Shown here one piece after another: positions 8,075-16,112 of a DNA stretch of 64,000 nucleotides. The notes beneath the pieces were generated by a model. The model had not been told where the DNA came from. It saw only the letters and a program-made list of their open reading frames with translations, and ran no database searches. Origin of the DNA: an uncultured Acetatifactor sp. (GTDB taxonomy: Bacteria > Bacillota > Clostridia > Lachnospirales > Lachnospiraceae); assembly GCA_910578215.1 (NCBI GenBank), contig CAJTPH010000005.1, positions 53,842 through 117,841 on the forward strand. The letters are read 5' to 3'. The first letter of the stretch is position 1. Every line of letters starts with the position of its first letter. Position numbers and translations under genes: made by a program.

Positions 8075-8077
8075 GAA

Positions 8078-9277
8078 TTACTTCTTTTTATTGAGGTATG
8101 GCGCCGTCTCCTCGGCAATGATGCTGCTGATCTCCTTGACTCTGTCGGTTACGGCATAGTCCTCGTCGTCAAACAGGAACTGGTGCAGCCAGACAACATT
8201 CTCCTCCAAAGAGGTAGGGATAACAGAGCTTCCCACTGTCATTCCCCTTATCTGATCGATGTTCTCCACAGCGCGCTTTTTCTCCTCGGGGAAACCGCCT
8301 TCCTCCACAATGCTGTACTTTGAAATATTGGAAAGAAGCGTGAGAATCTGATCGTTGCTGATATTGGTATAAATCATTTTTTCTTCCATACAGCTTAAAA
8401 ATATTTTGGTAAGGGTAGCCAGATCCGTATTTTTCGCCTCTTTTTCAATGGCCTTCAGAACCTCTCTCTGGCGGGACGTGCGCTTAAAGTCATCGCCGCC
8501 GCCATAGCGGATACGGCAGTACGCCGTCGCCTGAAGACCGTCCAGCTTCTGATAGCCCGTCTGCGTGACAGGCGTATATTCGCACTTTAAAACCTTTGCC
8601 ACATCCATCTGATAGTTATTGATATGCAAAAGCTCTGTCTCATCCACGTCCAGCCACACGCCGCCGAGACCGTCCACTACCGTCCTCAACCCCTTGTAAC
8701 CCACGGTGACAAAGGTCTGCAGGTCCATATCCAGATTCATGTTAAGCATTTTCAGCGCCTGCTCCGCGCCGCCATAGGAATATGCCGCATTACATTTCCG
8801 GAAAACGTCGTCGCTTAAGTCATCCGGAGTATTATTACTCTTTATTTGTTTTTCTTTTTTGTCGTTATAATAGATGCCCAGATCCCCCAGATCCAGCAGG
8901 GTGTCGCGGTAAACGCTTACCAGCTTGATGTCACCCGTGTCAAGATTGATGCTGGCAATCATCATACTGTCGCTGCGGCTGCCCTTGTACAGCTGATCGT
9001 CCGTCTTTGCGTCCACGCCGAACAGCGCCACATTCATATAGCCCAGCATGGGGCTTTCCCCCTCATCCTTCCCCTTCTGGATATCATCGCTGACAAAAAG
9101 CGAGCCCGGATTGTCGGGGAGCACCACTCTGCTGGGTCCTTGGGACGGTACCCGCATCACCATCCACAATACTGCCAGCATAATCAAAATCAGACAAATT
9201 TCCACCGCAAAAATGATGATCTTTCTCTTTTTCCTTGTCTCTAGCTGTTTTGCATTTCTTGTTCCTGCCGTTTCCAT
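8078..9277 (-). CDS. LytR-CpsA-Psr (LCP) family glycopolymer-peptidoglycan ligase (399 aa)
   Basis: A short basic cytoplasmic end, one membrane segment (about residues 20-42), then an extracellular LCP domain (ALFGVDAKTDD, SRSDSMMIASI, VSVYRDTLL, CRIRYGGGDDFKRTSRQREVL). LCP enzymes move polyprenyl-phosphate-linked wall polymers onto the muramic acid of peptidoglycan; the Arg/Asp residues that hold the polyprenyl phosphate are present. I place the start at 9277 because AAGGAG lies eight bases before that ATG; the longer frame from 9316 has no site. With the sugar-1-phosphate transferase upstream and the exporter further up, it is the natural last step of the pathway encoded in this locus. Confidence 0.92.
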   Translation of the reverse strand: METAGTRNAKQLETRKKRKIIIFAVEICLILIMLAVLWMVMRVPSQGPSRVVLPDNPGSLFVSDDIQKGKDEGESPMLGYMNVALFGVDAKTDDQLYKGSRSDSMMIASINLDTGDIKLVSVYRDTLLDLGDLGIYYNDKKEKQIKSNNTPDDLSDDVFRKCNAAYSYGGAEQALKMLNMNLDMDLQTFVTVGYKGLRTVVDGLGGVWLDVDETELLHINNYQMDVAKVLKCEYTPVTQTGYQKLDGLQATAYCRIRYGGGDDFKRTSRQREVLKAIEKEAKNTDLATLTKIFLSCMEEKMIYTNISNDQILTLLSNISKYSIVEEGGFPEEKKRAVENIDQIRGMTVGSSVIPTSLEENVVWLHQFLFDDEDYAVTDRVKEISSIIAEETAPYLNKKK

Positions 9278-9316
9278 AACATTTTCTCCTTGTAAATATA
9301 ATTTCCGTCTCCGCAC

Positions 9317-9354
9317 TCACGCGCGGGAGCGTTTTTTCATGATGTTGTCATCAT
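9317..9354 (-). other. Two very short overlapping ORFs in the LCP leader
   Basis: An AGGAGGG site is followed by ATGATG and four more codons (MMTTS, 9337-9354), whose TGA overlaps an ATG that opens MKKRSRA (9317-9340). The strong site and the ATGA overlap look like a leader-peptide arrangement, but peptides this short may also be chance. Confidence 0.3.
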
Positions 9355-9392
9355 AACCCTCCTGTCCGGGCCAAACATAATCCGCAGGCTGG

Positions 9393-10799
9393 CTAATATG
9401 CGTTTTTGTTAATAAAGCCCGTAAAAAAGGTCATTAGTATAATTTTTATATCAAGCCCCAGACTCCAGTTCTCGATATAATAAATATCATATTCAATCCT
9501 TTTCCTGATGGAGGTATTTCCTCTAAGCCCATTCACCTGTGCCCATCCCGTAAGCCCCGGCCTTACCTGATGCTTTACCATGTAGCGGGGAATTTCCTCT
9601 CTGAACTTTTCCACAAAGAGAGGTCTCTCCGGTCTTGGCCCTACCAGGCTCATATCACCCTTCAGGATATTAAAGAGCTGCGGAAGTTCGTCCAGGCTGG
9701 TCTTTCTCAAAAATTTCCCCACGCTTGTTACCCGCGGGTCGTTTTTGATGGTCCACGCCTTTTTCTCCTCTCCGGGTGACTGCTGTTCCATGCTCCGGAA
9801 TTTATACATATAAAAGGATTTATTGTGCAGACCAACCCTTTCCTGCTTAAAGATAACGGGGCCGGGACTTGTCAGTTTGACCAATGCCGCGGCGATCAGC
9901 ATGATCGGCGAGGTAATCAATATCCCTATCAGGGAGCCTGCGATGTCCGTTACCCTCTTTATCATGATGTTGCCGGTATTTGTCAGCGGGACATACCGGA
10001 TGTTGATAACGGGCAGCCCCATCAGGTCCTCCGTATAGGGCTTGCCGGGAATCAGGCTGTTGTAATCCGGGATGAACTTTGTGTGGACGCCCGATTTCTC
10101 ACAGACGGCAACAATGCTTTCCAGGAAATCGTAATCGTTCAGCGAGAGAGTTATGGCAATTTCATCCAGCTTGTTCTCCGGAAGTATCACCTCAAGATTA
10201 TCCAGGCGGCCCAAAACCTTAACTCCCTTATACATGGTTCCTGCCGGAATGTGGTCGTCCAGTATCCCGCACACCACATATCCCCACTGGGGATAGTCGT
10301 TGAGGCGGTCGATATATTCCTCCGCCGCCCGGGAATAACCCACCAGCAAAATATGCTTCAGATTATAACCCTTACTTCTGATTGTGTTGAGACCCTTTCG
10401 CAGGGCAAGTCGAAAGCATGAGGTAAAAAAAACATTGAATACGTAAAAATATGCCATTACGGAACGGGAAAAATTGAATACCCTCACTATCATGTACAGG
10501 GCAACAATCAGCGTCACAATTCCAATGGTATTCGCTTTCAGGATACCGTAAATCTCAAAACGGCGGCGCACCGTCCTCTTGGGCGCGTACACGCTGCAGA
10601 AGTAATAAAGCAGCGCATAAATGGGTACTATAAATATCAACAGCAGTACATAATCGTTGACAGGAAGCACACCGGGACCCGGACCGGCATTAAAAATATA
10701 AAATTTTACAAAATATGCCGACATAAAAGACGCTGCCGTAATGGCAGCATCGATAATTACCATCAATCGGTTGAAAACTTTCTGATTATCTTTTATCAT
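9393..10799 (-). CDS. Undecaprenyl-phosphate sugar-1-phosphate transferase (468 aa)
   Basis: The N-terminal half has four membrane segments and a CoA-binding-like Rossmann region; the C-terminal third is the bacterial sugar transferase domain (WbaP/EpsL/CpsE family) with YKFRSM, the DELPQL motif, SLVGPRPE and RPGLTGWAQVNG. These enzymes attach the first sugar phosphate (glucose, galactose or another hexose) to undecaprenyl phosphate, starting a repeat unit or primer. I chose the ATG at 10799 over the GTG at 10808 because the GTG lies inside the AGGTGG ribosome site. The gene follows two GT2 genes and precedes the LCP gene, all in the same direction. Confidence 0.93.
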   Translation of the reverse strand: MIKDNQKVFNRLMVIIDAAITAASFMSAYFVKFYIFNAGPGPGVLPVNDYVLLLIFIVPIYALLYYFCSVYAPKRTVRRRFEIYGILKANTIGIVTLIVALYMIVRVFNFSRSVMAYFYVFNVFFTSCFRLALRKGLNTIRSKGYNLKHILLVGYSRAAEEYIDRLNDYPQWGYVVCGILDDHIPAGTMYKGVKVLGRLDNLEVILPENKLDEIAITLSLNDYDFLESIVAVCEKSGVHTKFIPDYNSLIPGKPYTEDLMGLPVINIRYVPLTNTGNIMIKRVTDIAGSLIGILITSPIMLIAAALVKLTSPGPVIFKQERVGLHNKSFYMYKFRSMEQQSPGEEKKAWTIKNDPRVTSVGKFLRKTSLDELPQLFNILKGDMSLVGPRPERPLFVEKFREEIPRYMVKHQVRPGLTGWAQVNGLRGNTSIRKRIEYDIYYIENWSLGLDIKIILMTFFTGFINKNAY

Positions 10800-10830
10800 A
10801 AGCGCCACCTGACATTCACGTTACGGTATT

Positions 10831-10836
10831 ATTATA
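10831..10836 (-). promoter_or_regulatory. Candidate -10 box before the sugar-1-phosphate transferase
   Basis: A consensus TATAAT follows a run of eight T on the minus strand, between two same-direction genes. The -35 position (ATAAAT) is poor, so an internal promoter is possible but weak. Confidence 0.3.
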
Positions 10837-10870
10837 AAAAAAACAATTTAGGAATTTATGAAGATGTTTC

Positions 10871-12007
10871 TTAATATTTCTTAAGAATCCGAAGGGTATT
10901 GGCATAAAGCTGCCATTGTATGGAAAAATAATTACCCAGATTTTTGGCGCAAAAGCGGATTTTACGGGCTTTTCCCTCCTTGGAGAAGGAACGCTTCAGA
11001 CCTTTTGCCAATCCTTTTAAATAGCAGATTCCCAGCCCTTTTCTGACAAAAAAGATATATTTTAACAGAAAACCCACAATTAAGAAGGGTAAATTTAAAA
11101 TAATCTGCAAAAAGGGCATATTTTTTGCAATGCAATAGACGTTGTTTGCCGCCGCCAGCCCGGTCTTCCACCGGTTATAGCGGGAGCCGCTGGACGCGCT
11201 GCCGTAATGCACCACCTCCGCTTTGGGTTCATAATAATTCTGATAGCCGTAAATTGCCGCACGGTAGCCTATATCCAGATCCTCCAGATAGGCAAAATGA
11301 TTCTCGTCAAAGTACCCTATTTTTTCAAACACGCTGCTGCGGTAGATTGCAGCGCCTCCGCACGCCGAAAAAATCCTGCAGCTCTGCCCGTACCCGGCTG
11401 CGGGTCTTCCCTTGCCGCGGGAATACGCCCATCCCAGAACGCAGTACCTGTCCCCGGCGCCGTCCAGCAGCTCCGGCCTGTCCCACATGAGCATTTTAGC
11501 GCTGACAGAAAAAGCGTTTTTTTTCTGCTCTATGGCGTTGTACAGGGACGTTACAAACCGGGGGGCTACCTTCGTATCATTGTTCAGAAGAATCACATAG
11601 GGTGTCCCGGCTGCGCGAATCCCCACATTTACCGCGTGGCAGAAGCCTGTATTTTGGGGCAGGGCAATTACCGAGACCTGGGGAAAACGTTCCTCCACCC
11701 GCTCCCTGCTCCCGTCCTCAGAACCGTTGTCAACCATAATGACCCGGTATTCGGGCGTGCCTGCTTCCTGGCAAAACAGGGACAGCAGGCATTCCTCTAT
11801 AAATTTTATGCCGTTATAGTTTGGTATAACAACTGTTATTTTTTGTTCAACAGCCGTTTTTTCTTGAGAATGCTCTGCCTGCTTCCCCATTTGATTGATT
11901 TCCATATTTTCTTCCGTACAATTTATTTGATGCCGTATATTTTGCTGTGATTGACTATTTGGCTGAATTTCCGGCACATTTTTTATTTCTCTGTTCTGCT
12001 TTTCCAT
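10871..12007 (-). CDS. Family 2 glycosyltransferase (378 aa)
   Basis: After a Gln/Asn/Glu-rich 55-residue leader with no clear fold, a GT-A domain starts at about residue 57 (ITVVIPNYNG) with the donor site VDNGSEDGS and the metal motif NNDT; a C-terminal hydrophobic helix (about 295-320) and a basic tail follow. It resembles rhamnosyl- and galactosyl-transferases that extend wall polymers. The leader is not typical of the family and may be disordered; a downstream start near residue 35 (MEINQMG) is possible since the ribosome site at 12007 is weak. Donor sugar unknown. Confidence 0.82.
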   Translation of the reverse strand: MEKQNREIKNVPEIQPNSQSQQNIRHQINCTEENMEINQMGKQAEHSQEKTAVEQKITVVIPNYNGIKFIEECLLSLFCQEAGTPEYRVIMVDNGSEDGSRERVEERFPQVSVIALPQNTGFCHAVNVGIRAAGTPYVILLNNDTKVAPRFVTSLYNAIEQKKNAFSVSAKMLMWDRPELLDGAGDRYCVLGWAYSRGKGRPAAGYGQSCRIFSACGGAAIYRSSVFEKIGYFDENHFAYLEDLDIGYRAAIYGYQNYYEPKAEVVHYGSASSGSRYNRWKTGLAAANNVYCIAKNMPFLQIILNLPFLIVGFLLKYIFFVRKGLGICYLKGLAKGLKRSFSKEGKARKIRFCAKNLGNYFSIQWQLYANTLRILKKY

Positions 12008-12124
12008 CTGCTCACAATCGCTTTTGATCTTAAATATTTATTTGAGTGGCTTATGTTTTGTGGTCTTCTTAATTAAATGCTTTGATTTTAGGGCTTTTAT
12101 TTTGGTTCCTGATTATATTTTTAA

Positions 12125-13483
12125 TTATATCTCAACAATCCTCTCCGGAAGGTACAGCAGCTTAAAGCCCTGCCGTCTCAGCTCACCGCACACCCTAAGG
12201 CTCAGAGCAATGTAATCCGTATTTTCCGGAAGGGTGGATGCGTCAAATATTTCCGAGCCGGGCAGGGTGGCATACGGCACTCCTGTGAGCCGCTCGAAGC
12301 TTTCCCGCAGAGACTGCGCCACCTCCAGATTACGGATATCCAGCGCCTCCGCACCCTGAGCCAGGGCTGCCCGGTGCAGATAGCCGCTGTAGCTCACAGG
12401 CAGTCCTTCATAAAAAATATCACCCGTTTTTGATATCCTGCCGCTGACGGTTTTGCCCTTATGCACCAGCCTTCCTCCCACGGCGCCCAGGTCCTTTCTG
12501 ATTTTTAAGGGCGAATCCTCATATTTCACCGCATAAAACCCAAGATGAGGCGTGTCGCAGGCGGACGCACGCCAGCTCCTTCTGTCCAGAAAGTCCTGCA
12601 CGGCGCGCCGTCCGGCCTCATAGGCGTACAGCTTGCTGCGGGGATTCTCCGCAGTGGAAAGGGTATGGCAGCGCCAATGGTAAAGAATCTTCGGCACATG
12701 CGCTATACAGTCTTCCCTGCCGAAAAGCCTGTCCGCCGCCCGCAGCGCAAGATCAAAGTCCTGCGCGCCGTTATATGCCCCGCGGAGCAGAAGCTCCTGC
12801 ATCAGCCCCGCCTCCATCACCATAAAATGACAGATGTAATTGTTTGTCAATAGCAGGTCCAGATTAAAGTCCTCCTTAAAATTCGGCTCATAGAATACGC
12901 TTCCCTCACCGTCGCACTTATCCTCGTCGGAATAAAGCAGCTTCAGCTGCCTTCCGTCCTTTTTCGCCTGCTCGATGACCGCCGCCATCTCAAACAAAGC
13001 ATTTTTTTCCAGAAAGTCGTCATGGTCCAGCAGGCCTATATACCGGTTTTCTGCCTGCAGTATGCCCGCATTGGTGTTTTCCGAAATTCCGGCGTTTTCA
13101 GTCAGACGGACATAACGGACCCGGCTGTCGCGCCGCCGGACCTCCTCCACCACACTTTGGACCTCTGCGCCCTCCGTGGCGTCCGCAATGATCAGCTCCC
13201 AGCGGTCATAGCTCTGCCCGCAAACCGAGCCTATCATTTCCCTCAGGTATTTTTCAGGAGTCCGGTAAGCGGGAACCACAATGCTGAAGGACACGGTAAA
13301 GCCCTCCTGCACCGCCTTCTCCCTCTGTCCTGCAAGCTCCTGTTCTGTGGACGGTATATAGCGGTACTCGGGCTGCACTCTGCCGTCAAATCTTTCCCTG
13401 ACCGCGTCCAGGGTGCGCTTTAATCCGTTCCGCTTCAGGTAATATGCCGTTTTTTTCAGGTTCGCCATATTTATTTTTCCCAT
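12125..13483 (-). CDS. Family 2 glycosyltransferase of the polymer-extension type (452 aa)
   Basis: A short N-terminal helical segment (KKTAYYLKRNGLKRTLDAV) leads into a GT-A domain with FSIVVPAYRTP, the NAGISENTNAG loop, the LLDHDDFLEK metal site, and YHWRCHTLST near the end. This is the same subfamily as the first GT2 domain of the 1352-residue protein at 18909-22967, which shares the GISENTNA, DDxL, NNYICHF and YWRxH elements. I start at 13483, where AGGAAG lies seven bases upstream; the longer frame to 13666 has no site. It belongs to the gene set that ends with the LCP protein. Confidence 0.85.
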   Translation of the reverse strand: MGKINMANLKKTAYYLKRNGLKRTLDAVRERFDGRVQPEYRYIPSTEQELAGQREKAVQEGFTVSFSIVVPAYRTPEKYLREMIGSVCGQSYDRWELIIADATEGAEVQSVVEEVRRRDSRVRYVRLTENAGISENTNAGILQAENRYIGLLDHDDFLEKNALFEMAAVIEQAKKDGRQLKLLYSDEDKCDGEGSVFYEPNFKEDFNLDLLLTNNYICHFMVMEAGLMQELLLRGAYNGAQDFDLALRAADRLFGREDCIAHVPKILYHWRCHTLSTAENPRSKLYAYEAGRRAVQDFLDRRSWRASACDTPHLGFYAVKYEDSPLKIRKDLGAVGGRLVHKGKTVSGRISKTGDIFYEGLPVSYSGYLHRAALAQGAEALDIRNLEVAQSLRESFERLTGVPYATLPGSEIFDASTLPENTDYIALSLRVCGELRRQGFKLLYLPERIVEI

Positions 13484-13572
13484 GTGGACACTTCCTTTCA
13501 CAAGCGGCGGGCAATCGCCAAAAACGGTTCGCCGTAAAATTTCTGCATAAAATACTCTGTACCAAGTCCTTC

Positions 13573-13653
13573 GGCATGAAATTCTTTCACCCGATATGCT
13601 TTGGCATGAAATTCCCTGCCGGGCTTTCAGTGTAACCTTCAAACCGGGCAGGG
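13573..13653. other. Gene-free spacer 13484-13785: direct repeat and hairpin
   Basis: The roughly 300-bp gap holds a 12-bp direct repeat (ggcatgaaattc at 13573-13584 and 13603-13614) and a stem CCCTGCC/GGCAGGG (13614-13620 / 13647-13653) that may terminate the upstream mutase transcript, though no U-tract follows. I see no clear promoter or gene in it. Confidence 0.35.
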
Positions 13654-13785
13654 AACAAACTGTCAAAATCTAACGTATATTCTCGGGTCTATGCGCCCAA
13701 AGGGAACATTGCCATTTACTGCAGGGCATCCGCCGCTTAAGGACAAGCTTTCCCATGCCCCATGGCAATTACCGCAAAAGCCGGT

Positions 13786-15507
13786 CTACAGCACCGCCTT
13801 TACATCCTCGGTCAGCTGCTCCAGTCTCGCCTGCGCATCCTCAATCCCGGTCCCCTTTACGCCCATATAGAACTTGATCTTGGGCTCGGTGCCGGAGGGA
13901 CGCGCGCAGCACCACTCGTCGTCGGGAAGCTCGAAATACAGCACGTTGCTGCCGGGCAGCCCTGTCTTTGTCTCCTGGCCGGAAACCATATCCAATACAC
14001 GGTCGGTCTGGTAATCCCTGAATTTCAAAACCTTACGCTCGCCGAAGGCCTTTGGCGGATTCTGGCGGAGCTTATCCATGATTGCGGCAATCTGTCTGGA
14101 GCCGTCGATTCCCTTCAGGGTGATGGTATACTGGGACTCCTTAAAGTACCCGTACTTTTCATATACCTCAAGCATCATATCCCACAGGGTCTTTCCGTGT
14201 TTTTTGCAGTAGGAGGCAACCTCGCAGAGACACATAACCGCCACAATGGCGTCCTTATCCCTGGCGTGAGTGCCTGCCAGACAGCCGTAGCTCTCCTCCA
14301 GTCCGAACACGTAATTGTTACTGCCGGTCTGCTCAAAAAGCTTGATCTGCTCACCGATAAACTTAAAGCCCGTGAGCACCTCGATCAGCTTTACATTATA
14401 GGCTGCCGTGATGGGACGCGTCATATTGGTGGTCACAATGGTAGTCACCAGCGCGGGATTTTCCGGCATGGTGCCCGTGACGGTCCTCTCCCTCAAAATA
14501 TATTCCGCAATCAGCATACCGGACATATTTCCTGTAAAGGAAACATATTCCCCGGTAGCCGCATCCTTTGCGTACACGCCCAGACGGTCCGCGTCCGGAT
14601 CAGTGGCAAGTACGATATCCGCATCCTTTTCCTTCGCCAGACGCAGCGCATAGGTAAACGCCTTGGGGTCCTCGGGGTTGGGATAGTCCAGAGTGGTAAA
14701 CTGAGGATCGGGGTTTTCCTGTTCGGGAACCACATACACATGCTTGAAGCCAAGCTCCGACAAAATTCGCCTCACGGGCACATTTCCGGTTCCGCAGAGA
14801 GGAGTGTAAACGATCTTCAAATCGTCCGCAACCTCTGCAATCACATCGGGATGGATGATCTGCTTCTTCAGCTCTGCCATGTACTTATCGTCAATCTCCC
14901 TGCCGATGACCTGATACAGCCCCTGTGCCTGCGCGTCAGCCTTGGACATGGTCTTTACGGTGTGATAATCCTTAATGCTCTGAACCTCCTCTATGATCTG
15001 CTTATCCTTGGGCGCCGTCACCTGTGCGCCGTCCTCCCAATATACCTTATATCCGTTGTACTCGGGCGGATTATGGCTGGCAGTCACCACGATTCCCGCA
15101 GTGCAGCCCAGAGTGCGCAGGGCAAAGGAAAGCTCCGGGGTGGGCCTGAGCGATTCAAACACATATGCCTTAATACCGTTTGCCGCAAGGCACAGCGCCG
15201 CCTCGTCGGAAAATTCCGGGGACATGTTTCTGGAATCGTAGGCAATGGCTACGCCCTTTTCCTGAGTCCCCTGCTTTAAAATAAAGTTTGCAAGACCCTG
15301 GGTGGCCTTGCGGACCGTGTATATGTTCATGCGGTTTGTACCCGCACCGATAATCCCGCGAAGCCCTCCGGTGCCGAATTCCAGCTCCTTGTAAAAGCGC
15401 TCCTCGATTTCACCCTCATTGTCGCGGATGGCAAGAAGCTCGTTTTTTGTGTTCTGGTCAAAATAATCGTCCTCAAGCCAGAAATTAAACTCATCCATAA
15501 AGCTCAT
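13786..15507 (-). CDS. pgcA: Phosphoglucomutase/phosphomannomutase, alpha-D-phosphohexomutase family (573 aa)
   Basis: The enzyme interconverts glucose-6-phosphate and glucose-1-phosphate (or the mannose pair), feeding RfbA and other nucleotide-sugar enzymes. The active-site phosphoserine is S144 in TASHNPPEYNGYK; the metal-binding DPDADRLG loop, the sugar-binding EESYG loop and the C-terminal phosphate-binding RPSGTEPKIK are all present. Length and N-terminus (MSFMDEFNFWL) fit the longer Firmicutes PgcA type. ATG at 15507 follows GAGGGAA; the open frame continues another 59 codons into the repeated leader without a ribosome site, so the extension is not believed. The long leader and its tandem repeats are listed separately. 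Confidence 0.93.
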   Translation of the reverse strand: MSFMDEFNFWLEDDYFDQNTKNELLAIRDNEGEIEERFYKELEFGTGGLRGIIGAGTNRMNIYTVRKATQGLANFILKQGTQEKGVAIAYDSRNMSPEFSDEAALCLAANGIKAYVFESLRPTPELSFALRTLGCTAGIVVTASHNPPEYNGYKVYWEDGAQVTAPKDKQIIEEVQSIKDYHTVKTMSKADAQAQGLYQVIGREIDDKYMAELKKQIIHPDVIAEVADDLKIVYTPLCGTGNVPVRRILSELGFKHVYVVPEQENPDPQFTTLDYPNPEDPKAFTYALRLAKEKDADIVLATDPDADRLGVYAKDAATGEYVSFTGNMSGMLIAEYILRERTVTGTMPENPALVTTIVTTNMTRPITAAYNVKLIEVLTGFKFIGEQIKLFEQTGSNNYVFGLEESYGCLAGTHARDKDAIVAVMCLCEVASYCKKHGKTLWDMMLEVYEKYGYFKESQYTITLKGIDGSRQIAAIMDKLRQNPPKAFGERKVLKFRDYQTDRVLDMVSGQETKTGLPGSNVLYFELPDDEWCCARPSGTEPKIKFYMGVKGTGIEDAQARLEQLTEDVKAVL

Positions 15508-15587
15508 ATTGCTTTCCCTCATTTCTGCGCAGCTGTTTTCACTGTTCCGGTTGCGCGCTGCACATGCGCCTGTCGTTTTCCTAATTA

Positions 15588-15871
15588 CCACAGTTTCGTG
15601 CGCCCCGGCGCACTTGGAATCAAAAGTTGACACTGTGACCTTTTGTGTCAACATTATTCCACAGTTTCGTGCGCCCCGGCGCACTTGGAATCAAAAGTTG
15701 ACACTATGACCTTTTGTGTCAACATTATTCCACAGTTTCGTGCGCCCCAGCGCACTTGGAATCAAAAGTTGACACTATGACCTTTTGTGTCAGCATTATT
15801 CCACATTCTCGTGCGCCTCGGCGCACTTGGAATCAAAAGTTGACACTGTGACCTTTTGTGTCAACATTATT
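15588..15871 (-). repeat. Four tandem 71-bp repeats in the mutase leader, each with two palindromes
   Basis: Units at 15588-15658, 15659-15729, 15730-15800 and 15801-15871 follow each other without spacers and differ at only a few bases. Each has GTGCGCC-n2-GGCGCAC (the centre varies: CC or CA; unit 4 has CT) and GTTGACAC-n11-GTGTCAAC. The second palindrome contains a nested AAAAG...CTTTT pairing that cannot form at the same time. The array lies between the presumed promoter at 16008-16036 and the mutase start, so it would be transcribed. Confidence 0.95.
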
Positions 15872-15990
15872 CCATATCAGCAGGAAATCAAGCGCGAACG
15901 CTGTGAGCATTTGATTTCATCCGATATGGTAACAAAAGAATCAAATCTGCAAAGCAGATTTTAAGCGCATTGCGCGACAGACGCGCAGCG
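15872..15990 (-). other. Further hairpins upstream of the 71-bp array
   Basis: CCATATC...GATATGG encloses GAAATCAA...TTTGATTTC, making an imperfect hairpin of roughly 58 bases directly next to the array. It is followed by AAATCTGC-n3-GCAGATTT and by GCGC-rich short palindromes. All are in the presumed 5' untranslated region of the mutase mRNA. Confidence 0.5.
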
Positions 15991-16007
15991 GCTGTATTCT
16001 TGAGAGT

Positions 16008-16036
16008 ATTGTACCATAATATGTTAAATTATTCCA
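16008..16036 (-). promoter_or_regulatory. Promoter of the mutase transcript with extended -10
   Basis: Minus strand: TGGAAT (16031-16036), 17-bp spacer, extended -10 TGG-TACAAT (hexamer 16008-16013). This would give a leader of nearly 500 bases before the ATG at 15507. Confidence 0.5.
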
Positions 16037-16050
16037 CAGGATTTTATCTA

Positions 16051-16084
16051 TTAACAGTGATAATTTATACGTTATCACTGTTAA
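16051..16084. promoter_or_regulatory. Perfect 13-bp inverted repeat between the SGNH gene and the mutase promoter
   Basis: TTAACAGTGATAA and TTATCACTGTTAA are separated by 8 bp. It lies about 30 bases after the stop of the 16113 gene and 15 bases before the -35 box of the next promoter. It could be a bidirectional weak terminator (AT-rich, no U-tract) or an operator for a dimeric repressor. Confidence 0.45.
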
Positions 16085-16112
16085 GCTGTCCGTAATACAG
16101 CCTTATTATTCG

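Noticed and set aside
13762..15279. Long plus-strand ORF of 505 codons
   Set aside because: It lies antisense to the phosphosugar mutase, has no recognisable domain and no ribosome site; it reflects codon bias of the real gene.
15508..15684. N-terminal extension of the phosphosugar mutase
   Set aside because: The frame is open through one repeat unit, but it lacks a ribosome site and the family begins at MSFMDEF.
15588..15871. CRISPR array
   Set aside because: The 71-bp units follow one another directly with no unique spacers, and no cas gene is near.
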